DNA of 64,000 nt, from contig DHOU01000039.1 in NCBI GenBank assembly GCA_002409745.1, forward strand, positions 71,569 through 135,568. The letters are read 5' to 3'. The notes under the pieces were generated by a model. It had not been told where the DNA came from and did no database searches. It saw only the letters and a program-made list of their open reading frames with translations. Both the position numbers and the translations under genes were made by a program. This stretch comes from Bacteroidales bacterium UBA5382 (lineage in GTDB: Bacteria > Bacteroidota > Bacteroidia > Bacteroidales > Dysgonomonadaceae). Numbering within the stretch: the first letter of the stretch is position 1; the number at the start of each line of letters is the position of its first letter. Shown piece by piece: positions 36,817-45,397 of the stretch.

Positions 36817-36859
36817 ACGAAAAAAACCGGCTGTATTCTTCTAAAAAATGCAGCCGGTT
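36817..36859 (-). terminator. Terminator of the conserved small gene
   Basis: On the minus strand, a 9-bp stem AACCGGCTG/CAGCCGGTT with a 17-base loop is followed by a T run (the A run at 36817-36826). It is 18 bases after the stop codon at 36877. The same stem sequence is used at 51903-51939. Confidence 0.85.
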
Positions 36860-36876
36860 CCAGCCAAAAATGCTAC

Positions 36877-37353
36877 TTACTTAGTCGCGCTTCTATTGGA
36901 GCGTCCGGGAAACCGCTTCTGCAATTCGTCGCAGATAGCCTGTACTCCGGCTTGGTTACTCCGGTTCGCCTCTTTCAGAAATCCGTAAAAAAGGAGCATC
37001 GCGTTGTAAGCCTCACTGCCGGCAACCATCTTGGTATCTTCCATACCACGTACCATTGGGGTGAACTCTTTCTGGATATCCGACAAAGCTTTCGCCAGAG
37101 CAAAATCTTTATTCGCTTCATCCAAATTGATATAACCCGGCACCAGCCCAGGATTTTGATTGGCAAATTCCAACGCCTTCTCGACAAAAGCCAGCGTCTT
37201 GTCGCCCATCTTCAGTATCTCTTTCCGATCTTTACCCGTAAGATTGATCGTCAAGACACCTGCCAGATCGGTTCGTAAGCCTGCCAGTTTCTCTTTGATT
37301 GCCGCAAGTTGAGTAGCATCGATAGCTGCGGAAACTTTACTTTCCTGTGCCAT
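36877..37353 (-). CDS. Conserved hypothetical protein (158 aa)
   Basis: I do not recognise a named family. The protein is soluble and mostly helical, with no signal peptide or membrane segment; stretches include LAGLRTDLAGVLTINLTGKD, MGDKTLAFVEKALEF, MRGMEDTKMVAG-like and FYGFLKEANRSNQAGVQAIC. It stands alone with its own terminator. A decayed copy of its C-terminus lies at 31690-31800, so the gene has been copied or moved within the chromosome. Confidence 0.7.
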   Translation of the reverse strand: MAQESKVSAAIDATQLAAIKEKLAGLRTDLAGVLTINLTGKDRKEILKMGDKTLAFVEKALEFANQNPGLVPGYINLDEANKDFALAKALSDIQKEFTPMVRGMEDTKMVAGSEAYNAMLLFYGFLKEANRSNQAGVQAICDELQKRFPGRSNRSATK

Positions 37354-37753
37354 AATACAACAACTTTAAAATATTAATACTTGAAAAAATTTATCGCTTC
37401 TAACCATTGGCCAAATAGGTTCGGATAACGAATAAACATGTATAGAAAAATCCTATCTGCTATATATGTCAAAAATCGGGATATCAGGGTAACTAGGAAG
37501 ATATCTTTACGTGAGAATTCAAATGTATGTATAGAAGATGATAAATGTGTACATGAAACGGATGATTTGTGTACCTGTCAAAATGAAAATAAGAGATAAC
37601 GGATTGAAAAAATATAACTAACTTTGTCAGCAACGTTTTTCTATAATTGAATCAAAAGGAATTGAAACAGGTGGCAGCTGCTTATGAGACACTGAATTCA
37701 AAATTATATCTATTAGAAACGAAGCGAATCGACAAAGAAAACTAATTTTCAGA
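37354..37753. other. 400-base intergenic stretch
   Basis: AT-rich with no credible gene. A TAACTTTG at 37619-37626 could be the -7 box for the hydrolase at 37754. Several near-repeats of AAATGTATGTATAGAAG/AAATGTGTACATG-type lie between 37510 and 37560. Confidence 0.5.
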
Positions 37754-38775
37754 ATGAGAAAGAGTACATACAATATGCAAAACAATCGACAAAATATCAT
37801 CTTTCTAATGTTCATTAGCTTTATAGTAGGTTTTAATGCCCATGCTCAAAAGTCGGTGAATGATTTTATCCGGATAAGCAACGATCATAATGAACGCCGC
37901 CCTGTCGTGGTCTTTTTGCCGGGATCGAACCCAAACCCGCTATTGGTCAAGGAATCTAAAGGGAACTATTTTTGTTTATCCACCGGTAATTTCGATGTGA
38001 ATAAAATTGCCGAAAAATATCATGTTATCATTCCGGCTCAGCCTCACACTCCGGTAATGGTCGAAGACACGTCCCATTTAAACGATCAGTATGCCTACAT
38101 TACCGATCCTGAAAATCCGTACAGCTTTAACATCGATTTTTTAAAAGATAATCATTTGGAGAATCATGCGTGGAGAGTTCGGAATCTGATTAATTACCTG
38201 AAAACTAAAGAATACGTTGATAAAGGGCGGCTGATTCTTTTGGGGCATTCCCAAGGGGGAGAGTCGCTTTGGAAGTCGCAAAAAATACTTTCGGACTGTA
38301 TGCTTTGGGACTGTTATCATCCGGTCTTGAAGGTCGTTTCGCAGCATTTATCACCAAAGAGTTGAATGATGCGAAGGCAGGCAAGCAAACGATGGAAAAA
38401 GCTTACGAAAATATAGAAGGATTGTACGATCAGTGGAAAGAAATCTGTTCGATTGATGAAAATGACGAAGATTTGACGAAATTACAGCGTGACCCGGCAA
38501 AAACGTGGAAGAGCTTTAGCTATCCTTCCTGGACGGATCTGATACATATAACTATGCCTGTTTATATCGCGTATGGCACGGCGGATCACGGAGCGGCCGG
38601 CAATGCATTGATGCCCGTTTATTTTGAGCTTACCGGTAAAAAAAATTACAAAATGAAGCCTTACATCAATAGAGGACATAACTTTGAAAAGATAATAAAT
38701 GAAACTCCGGATTTTAACGATATGAAATGGCAGGAAGTGATGGATGATTTTATTCAATGGATCGAAGCTCTTTGA
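37754..38775 (+). pseudogene. Secreted alpha/beta hydrolase, frameshifted
   Basis: The first frame gives a signal peptide (VGFNAHAQ), VVVFLPGSNPNP and the nucleophile elbow GHSQGGES; it then runs out of homology and stops at 38365. The rest of the fold resumes in another frame from about 38270 (ALEVAKNTFGLYALGL) with the Asp loop YGTADHGAAG and the His in RGHNFEK to a stop at 38775. A one-base loss (or two-base gain) near 38266-38270, just after the nucleophile, would explain this. All three catalytic residues survive across the two frames. Real inactivation or a sequencing error. Confidence 0.82.
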
Positions 38776-38807
38776 GATAGAGTAGAGTTAAAAACATTTC
38801 CAATCTC

Positions 38808-41800
38808 TCACGGGCGTTCCTGATTCTTGAGACGATATTCCTTGGGGGTTATTTTGTATTTTTTCAAGAACTCTCTATGGAAATAGGCTTTATTGTTGAA
38901 TCCGCTCATATACATGATTTCAGAGATCGTTTTATTCGTCGTGATCAATAATTTTTCTACATGCTTCAACCGGACAGATCGGATATATTCCATAGGCGTC
39001 CGGTCGGTTATTTCTTTTATTTTTCGATAAAGCTGCATTTTGCTGATAGCTATTTCTCTGGCAATAAACTCAACCGATAATTCATCATTATCGATGTTGT
39101 CCGCAATAATTTTTGTAACGTGAAGCATCAATTCATAATCTTCTTTATGAATTATTTTACCTTCGAAAGATTCCATCGCCACGTAAGGAGAATCAGCGTA
39201 ATCGAGAATTGTCTTCATCCGTCTCAACATGTTTTCTATTAATGCCATCAGATGTCTCGGATGAAACGGTTTGTTTATATACGCATCGGCTCCCACTTCT
39301 ATGCCTTCGATCTGGTTCTCAATGGAATTTTTTGAGGACAAAAGAATGATGGGAATGTGCGCCGTTTGCTCTTGCGACTTTAATTTTTTCACCAATTCAA
39401 CCCCGTCCAATTCCGGCATAATGATATCCGAAATAATCAGGGTGGGGGAATGAGAGTCGACGATTTCTAACGCTTTCATACCGTTTTCGGCTTCCAAAAT
39501 AGTATACCGCTCTCCTAAAATATCTTTTAACATGGAGCGTATTTCCCGGTCATCTTCCACCACTAAAATGGTAATATCTTTCCTCGATAGCGTTTGGGGA
39601 GTATTCCCGGAGTCTATGCTTTTTTCTTCAATGCCGGTTATATAAGATGAAGGAAGAATTCGGCCGGAGGCATAAACGCTTTCTTCCGATAGGGAGGTGA
39701 ACTCTAATTCCGGAATATGTACAATAAAAGAAGTAAAACTGATGCCGTCGCTTTCCACTCGGATACTTCCCGAAAGAATATCGACCAAACTCTTACAAAG
39801 GGCAAGACCGATGCCGCTTCGGGACTGTAATCCGACAGACACCTGTTTTTCGAATCGGTTCAACACTTCAAATCGATCAAAGATACTCTCTTGATATTCT
39901 TTTTTGATGCCGATACCTGTGTTGGTAACTTGCATGGCCAATTTGTTACCGGCAATTTTAACGGAAATGTGTATATTTTCTTCCGTGGGAGTATATTTGA
40001 CTGCGTTCGAGAGCAGATTGATAATGATCTTTTCGATACTATCCCGATCGGTTTGCCATACAATCGTTTCCGGATCGCAAATAAGCGTATAACTGATTTT
40101 CTTTTCTTCCAGCATTTCGAGGAATAGATCCAAAGCATATTTTACAATTTCAACAATATCTACTTTTTCCACGATAATTTTCAAATGGCCTGTTTCGGCC
40201 TTTCGGAATTCGATAAGTTGCTGAATGAGCTTTTGCATTCTTTCGGAATTTAACTTTATCGTATTGACATATTTTTTTATGGATTCCGTTACCGGATGCC
40301 GTAATATTTGTTCGCACGGAGCATATATCAGCGTGAGAGAATTGGAAAACTCATGGGCGATATTCGTAAAGAAACGCAATTTCGCTTCGTGAATTTCCTC
40401 ATTCTTTTGTTGCTCCATCTCTTTTAGGTTTAACTCCTCTTTTACTTTAAATCGATATTTCATAAACCGGTTAATCAACCAGATGATAAGAACAAACAAA
40501 AACAAATAAGCCGCATAAGCAACGTTCGAAGCCCACCATGGAGGATTGATTTTCACCGGAATGGTAAAATAATTGTCGCTCCATATTTTATTGGCATTGC
40601 TGCATTTTACTTTCAGGAGATAAGTTCCTTTGGGTATGTTGGTGAAGACAAGGGTGTTCGACGTTCCTAAATTGATCCAATCTTTTTGAAAATCTTCCAA
40701 GATGTAAGCGATCTCACATTTTTCTCCGGATACATAATCGATAGGGATAAATTTAAAACTGAAGGACTTGTTTCCGTAAGAAAATGTCAATTTGCCTTTG
40801 TGAAGATAATCGCTTACTTTGCGCGCTATATTATCCACAAAGAAAGCATCCAACCAAAGGGTAGGCATATACGTATATTCTTTGATTTCTGAGGGATTGA
40901 ACCGGTTGAACCCGCTTATACCGCCGAAATATAGATTCCGGGAAGTCGGGCTGGCATAATATGCGCCGTCCGAAAATTCGTTATTTTGCAAACCGTCTTC
41001 TTTAAAATAGGAAATGATATTGCTTATTTGCTCTCCGTGCCGTATTAATTGTGCCAATCCATTATTGGTGCTAATCCAAAGATGATGCCTGCTATCTTCC
41101 AAAATACCATGGATGGTATTATTCGGCATTCCGCTGCTTTCGTTAATTCTTATGAACGCAGCATTTCCCCGCTCGTTTTTCACCAATTTATTCAATCCCA
41201 TACTTGTGCCGGCCCACAGAAAACCTTCGTGATCTTTATGCAAGCATAAAACATCGTCGCTACTGATCGATTTTTTATTATCATTCGAAAACCGGTAGCT
41301 TTCAAACGTTTCGTCTTGAATATGAAATCGGTTAAGCCCGCCTCCCCGTGTGGCAATCCATAAATGGGCAGAATCGTCCCGGATGATCGAAAAGATATTG
41401 TTGTTGCTTATGCAAGAGGGTTCATTCGTATAAACATATTGTTTGTAACTTTTAATTTTGTAAGGCCGGGTCGATTTGTCGATATCCAACCGGAGCATGC
41501 CGTAGCCGTTTGTTCCAATCCATAACGTGTTGCTATCCGGCAAGATGGCGTAAACCGACGAAAGATTGAGCCTTGGTGTATGATTGTGCGCCACAGGATT
41601 AGGAGCCGATAAGGTGAAAATTTTTTCTTTTGCGGGGTCGTAATAATTTAACCCTTCGCCATCCGTTCCAATCCAATATTCATCTGTCCCTTTGCAGATT
41701 TTGAATACGAAGTCGCTGTTTAACCCATTTGATTGGGTGATATTTTTTACAAGCGTGAGCTCTCGGGTTTTCGGATTTTCGGAAAATAAGTAGATACCTT

Positions 41801-42869
41801 CCCCTTTTGTTCCGACCCACAGTACTCCTCGGTCGTCTTCCATAAACGTTCTCACGGCGTTCTCACCGAAGTTTCCCATTGTATCTTTTGAAAATTTTTG
41901 AAATTGCTTTTTGGGCGGTGAAATTCTCCATACGCCTTGCATATCCGTTCCGATCCAGATTATATCCTGGGTTCCTTTACATAAAGACAAAACGGAAATC
42001 TTAGGAATCAGGAGCGAACTGTTTATAAGATTCTTATCGGAGATGTATAATCCTTCCTCCGTTCCCAAAAAATAATGGTGTTCGGTAGAAGTAATGGCTT
42101 TTATTGTCCCGGGAACGGCCGGATATTTTTTCAACGAACGGGTTTCGATATCGAATACAAATACGTTGTGTCCTGCATTCTGGAAAACCAGTTTATCTTC
42201 AATATAAAAGACCGATTGTATGCTTTCCGGAAACGCATCAAAATGACTGACCGTAGTACGTATTTCCGGCGTCCTATCGTAAACGTTGAACTCAATTTTC
42301 ATAAGGACGTTTTCATCGGTCACGATCCAAAGCCTGTCGTTTTTATCAAAAAACATTTTCTTTATGATAATGCTTTTATCAATGGGAAGAGGCTTGAAAT
42401 CATTTTCGTCCTTATTATAATAATAAATTTTGTCGCGATAAACATAAGCAAAAAGTTGGTTCTTAGAATTTTTTGCTATTAAATAGGAATTTTCAACGAT
42501 ACTGTTTCCGTCTCTTCGATTTACGAAAAAACGATCGAAAGTCATGTTTTCCACATTCAATCGGTTGATTCCGAAATCGGTTGCAATCCATATATGATGA
42601 GCGTCTTCTTCAATGATGTCGCGGATAATATTATTACTGATACTGGTTTTATCCGTCGGAGAAGGTTTGAAAATCTTCACTTCCCGGCTGTTATACATAT
42701 TTAATCCGTCCCACGTACCGAACCACATCAATCCGTTTGAACTTTGCAGTAAAGTCGTAATGGAACTATTGGACAAACCATCTTCGTTCGTCATTTGATC
42801 AATATCATAATTTTGTGCATCACTTGATATTGAAAGAAACAATAGGATTGATAATAATACCGTTCTCAT
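38808..42869 (-). CDS. Hybrid two-component system sensor-regulator (HTCS)
   Basis: 1353-residue one-protein signalling system that controls PULs. In order: signal peptide (1-18), two-component-regulator propellers (about 20-690, repeats such as LWIGTDGEGLN), Y_Y_Y domain (about 700-770), membrane helix (about 780-800), histidine kinase (NIAHEFSNSLTLI with the phospho-His; N box IINLLSNAVKYTP; G box NTGIGIKKEYQES), receiver (ILVVEDDREIRSML, phospho-Asp in IISDIIMPELDG) and an AraC-type DNA-binding domain to the end. The H box lacks the usual R-T-P after HEF. It is divergent from the GH130-SusD operon and very likely its activator, sensing an oligosaccharide in the periplasm. Confidence 0.95.
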   Translation of the reverse strand: MRTVLLSILLFLSISSDAQNYDIDQMTNEDGLSNSSITTLLQSSNGLMWFGTWDGLNMYNSREVKIFKPSPTDKTSISNNIIRDIIEEDAHHIWIATDFGINRLNVENMTFDRFFVNRRDGNSIVENSYLIAKNSKNQLFAYVYRDKIYYYNKDENDFKPLPIDKSIIIKKMFFDKNDRLWIVTDENVLMKIEFNVYDRTPEIRTTVSHFDAFPESIQSVFYIEDKLVFQNAGHNVFVFDIETRSLKKYPAVPGTIKAITSTEHHYFLGTEEGLYISDKNLINSSLLIPKISVLSLCKGTQDIIWIGTDMQGVWRISPPKKQFQKFSKDTMGNFGENAVRTFMEDDRGVLWVGTKGEGIYLFSENPKTRELTLVKNITQSNGLNSDFVFKICKGTDEYWIGTDGEGLNYYDPAKEKIFTLSAPNPVAHNHTPRLNLSSVYAILPDSNTLWIGTNGYGMLRLDIDKSTRPYKIKSYKQYVYTNEPSCISNNNIFSIIRDDSAHLWIATRGGGLNRFHIQDETFESYRFSNDNKKSISSDDVLCLHKDHEGFLWAGTSMGLNKLVKNERGNAAFIRINESSGMPNNTIHGILEDSRHHLWISTNNGLAQLIRHGEQISNIISYFKEDGLQNNEFSDGAYYASPTSRNLYFGGISGFNRFNPSEIKEYTYMPTLWLDAFFVDNIARKVSDYLHKGKLTFSYGNKSFSFKFIPIDYVSGEKCEIAYILEDFQKDWINLGTSNTLVFTNIPKGTYLLKVKCSNANKIWSDNYFTIPVKINPPWWASNVAYAAYLFLFVLIIWLINRFMKYRFKVKEELNLKEMEQQKNEEIHEAKLRFFTNIAHEFSNSLTLIYAPCEQILRHPVTESIKKYVNTIKLNSERMQKLIQQLIEFRKAETGHLKIIVEKVDIVEIVKYALDLFLEMLEEKKISYTLICDPETIVWQTDRDSIEKIIINLLSNAVKYTPTEENIHISVKIAGNKLAMQVTNTGIGIKKEYQESIFDRFEVLNRFEKQVSVGLQSRSGIGLALCKSLVDILSGSIRVESDGISFTSFIVHIPELEFTSLSEESVYASGRILPSSYITGIEEKSIDSGNTPQTLSRKDITILVVEDDREIRSMLKDILGERYTILEAENGMKALEIVDSHSPTLIISDIIMPELDGVELVKKLKSQEQTAHIPIILLSSKNSIENQIEGIEVGADAYINKPFHPRHLMALIENMLRRMKTILDYADSPYVAMESFEGKIIHKEDYELMLHVTKIIADNIDNDELSVEFIAREIAISKMQLYRKIKEITDRTPMEYIRSVRLKHVEKLLITTNKTISEIMYMSGFNNKAYFHREFLKKYKITPKEYRLKNQERP

Positions 42870-42937
42870 GTTTTATTTATTGAGTACAAATATACATAAT
42901 AAATAACGGATCGGTTGCATGACAATCTCTTGTAAAA

Positions 42938-43002
42938 GGTGTCTTAAAAACATTTTTAGGGTATCCTGATAAATGTATACTCTTTTGCAAAAAAAAGACA
43001 CC
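42938..43002 (+). promoter_or_regulatory. Inverted repeat in the PUL promoter region
   Basis: GGTGTCTT (42938-42945) and AAGACACC (42995-43002) are perfect 8-base inverted copies separated by 49 bases, in the 196-base divergent gap between the HTCS and GH130 genes. They could be HTCS-binding half-sites or the stem of a leader RNA. Confidence 0.45.
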
Positions 43003-43065
43003 CTGTTCCTCATTGGAAAACAATACATTTACACATTAAATTATTAACAAGAAAAATCAAACAGT

Positions 43066-44109
43066 ATGGATATTGCAAAACGCACCTCAGAAAATCCTCT
43101 TTTACGTCCTTCCGATTTGAAGCCCTGTATCGAAGGTATGGAAATCGTCTGTTTACTTAATCCGGGCGTATTTAAAATGAACCGGAAAATAGGACTATTG
43201 CTGAGAGTGGCGGAAAGACCGGCACAAATCGAAGGAAAAATTAGTTTTCCTGTATATAATGCTCAAGGGAAAATAGAAGTAGTGTCATTCGATAAAAATG
43301 ATCCGTTATTGGATGCGACGGATCCGCGTGTAATCAAATATAAAGGGCGCGATTATCTGACTACCTTATCTTATCTCCGGTTGGTTTGGAGTGAGGATGG
43401 CATTCGTTTTTACGAAGATCCCGCTTTCCCTCCCGTTTATGGGGAAGGAATGCTCGAATCTTTTGGAATCGAAGATTGCCGCGTGGCGACTATGGAAGAC
43501 GGGTATTATTTGACTTTTACAGAGGTTTCGCCTTTTGGGGTAGGAGTAGGATTAATCGTGACGAAAGATTTTAAACAATTCGACCGTAAAGGCATGATTC
43601 TTCCTCCTCATAATAAAGATTGTGCGTTATTTGAAGAAAAAATAAACGGTAAGTATTATGCGCTCCATCGCCCCAGCAGCCCGGAACTGGGGGGCAATTA
43701 CATCTGGTTGGCGGAGTCTCCCGATCGCCTGCATTGGGGAAATCATACGTGCCTGGCTGTTACAAGGGAAAATCGTTGGGACGCGGCACGGATCGGGGCG
43801 GGCGCGGCACCCATAAAAACCTCCGAAGGATGGTTGGTAATCTATCATGGAGCCGATAATGAACACCGGTATTGCCTCGGAGCACTGCTGCTTGATTTAA
43901 ACAATCCCTCAAAAGTGCTAGCGAGGAGCAAGGAACCTATCATGGAGCCGATTGCCGAATATGAACAAACAGGCTTTTTCGGCAATGTCGTTTTTACCAA
44001 TGGTCATCTTGTAAATGGCGATAACCTGAAGATATATTATGGCGCGAGTGATGAAGTCATTTGCCGTGCGGAATTTTCGATCGGGGATATTTTAAACACA
44101 TTAAAATAA
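43066..44109 (+). CDS. GH130 family beta-mannoside phosphorylase/hydrolase
   Basis: Five-bladed propeller enzyme acting on beta-mannosides, for example mannosyl-glucose or mannosyl-N-acetylglucosamine, by phosphorolysis or hydrolysis. The acid Asp is in FGIEDCRVATMEDG; further family stretches are GLLLRVAERP, HNKDCALFEEKINGKYYALH and RWDAARIGAGAAPI. There is no signal peptide, so it is cytoplasmic and would act after import by the adjacent MFS transporter. 347 aa. Phosphate-binding residues were not resolved, so phosphorylase versus hydrolase is open. Confidence 0.92.
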   Translation: MDIAKRTSENPLLRPSDLKPCIEGMEIVCLLNPGVFKMNRKIGLLLRVAERPAQIEGKISFPVYNAQGKIEVVSFDKNDPLLDATDPRVIKYKGRDYLTTLSYLRLVWSEDGIRFYEDPAFPPVYGEGMLESFGIEDCRVATMEDGYYLTFTEVSPFGVGVGLIVTKDFKQFDRKGMILPPHNKDCALFEEKINGKYYALHRPSSPELGGNYIWLAESPDRLHWGNHTCLAVTRENRWDAARIGAGAAPIKTSEGWLVIYHGADNEHRYCLGALLLDLNNPSKVLARSKEPIMEPIAEYEQTGFFGNVVFTNGHLVNGDNLKIYYGASDEVICRAEFSIGDILNTLK

Positions 44110-44116
44110 GGAGGGT

Positions 44117-45382
44117 ATGTTTGATAAACTTGCCGGTGAATATACGTTTTTCAAGACGCAGGAACTGAATGTGAGGACATTGCTTATAACAAATATGTTA
44201 TATGCCATGATACTGCCGGTTATTGAAATTTTCGTGGGAGCATACATTATGAGGAATACGAATAATTCTTCTTATGTGTTTACTTATCAACTCAGCATGT
44301 ATTGCGGTATTGTGGCGACTTCTGCTCTTAACGGATTGCTGATAAAGAAAATAAAAGCCAGCCTGTTGTATGGATTCGGAATCATCCTTTCCACTGTCGT
44401 TTTAATGGCCATGATGTTCTTTTCTTTTGTGGGGATCCTACATTTAAGCATTGCGGGATTCGTTTTAGGGGCATCCACAGGCTTCTTTTGGACGAATCGC
44501 TATTTATTGACCCTGAATGCAACGAATGATGAAAACCGCAATTATTTTTTTGGGTTGGAATCTTTCTTTTTCTCTCTGTGGAGTATTGTGGTTCCTCTTT
44601 TTGTCGGAGCGATTTTGTCTTGGACGGACGGACGAGTTTTTCTGAGTAAGATGTTGACGGTGAATAGCGGATATCAAATGGTAACGGTCATTGCTTTTAT
44701 GATTGCCATCGGAGCTTGCATAGCCCTTTCGAAGGGAAACTTCAAAAATCCCGTTCAAAAAAAGTTTTTCTATATCAAATTCCATATCCTTTGGCGCAAA
44801 CTATTGGCATTAGCTGGTTTGAAAGGATTGGTGCAAGGCTTTCTGGTGACGGCGCCTGCCGTGTTGGTCCTGAAACTTGTGGGGAATGAAGGTTCGTTAG
44901 GATTGATTCAGGGTATCGGCGGAGGATTAACGGCTATTATCGTGTATATATTAGGACGTGTGGCAAAGCCTCAAGACCGTATGAAAATATTTGGTTTCGG
45001 GTTACTGGTCTTTTTCGTCGGAACACTGTTTAACGCGATTCTTTTCTCTGCAATAGGAGTCATTATCTTTGTCCTTTGCAAAGTATTGTTTCAACCCTTG
45101 CACGATCTGGCCTATTTCCCGACCATGATGAAAACCATCGATGCCGTATCCGCCATCGAAAAAAGGAATGAATATGCCTATATTATGAGCCATGAAATCG
45201 GCTTGTTTGCCGGAAGAGCCACCGGAATGCTGCTGTTCATCCTATTGGCTTATTATATTTCCGACACCTTTGCGTTGAAGTATGCATTGGTCATTGTCGG
45301 TGCCGTTCAATTATTGTCATTGCCTTTGGCAAAAAGGATTATTAAAGATATCGATACAAACAAATATTCAACAGAAATTTAA
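44117..45382 (+). CDS. MFS transporter of the PUL
   Basis: 421-residue major facilitator with about twelve helices, beginning MFDKLAGEYTFFKTQELNVR. It starts 7 bases after the GH130 gene and touches the lipoprotein gene. The pairing of a GH130 enzyme with an MFS permease is common in Bacteroides mannoside and N-glycan loci, so it probably imports a beta-mannosyl disaccharide across the inner membrane. Confidence 0.9.
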   Translation: MFDKLAGEYTFFKTQELNVRTLLITNMLYAMILPVIEIFVGAYIMRNTNNSSYVFTYQLSMYCGIVATSALNGLLIKKIKASLLYGFGIILSTVVLMAMMFFSFVGILHLSIAGFVLGASTGFFWTNRYLLTLNATNDENRNYFFGLESFFFSLWSIVVPLFVGAILSWTDGRVFLSKMLTVNSGYQMVTVIAFMIAIGACIALSKGNFKNPVQKKFFYIKFHILWRKLLALAGLKGLVQGFLVTAPAVLVLKLVGNEGSLGLIQGIGGGLTAIIVYILGRVAKPQDRMKIFGFGLLVFFVGTLFNAILFSAIGVIIFVLCKVLFQPLHDLAYFPTMMKTIDAVSAIEKRNEYAYIMSHEIGLFAGRATGMLLFILLAYYISDTFALKYALVIVGAVQLLSLPLAKRIIKDIDTNKYSTEI

Positions 45383-45397
45383 ATGGGAGAAGATAAT

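Noticed and set aside
36597..36884. Plus-strand frame of 95 codons
   Set aside because: It spans two terminators and the end of the opposite gene; hydrophobic start is due to AT-rich sequence.
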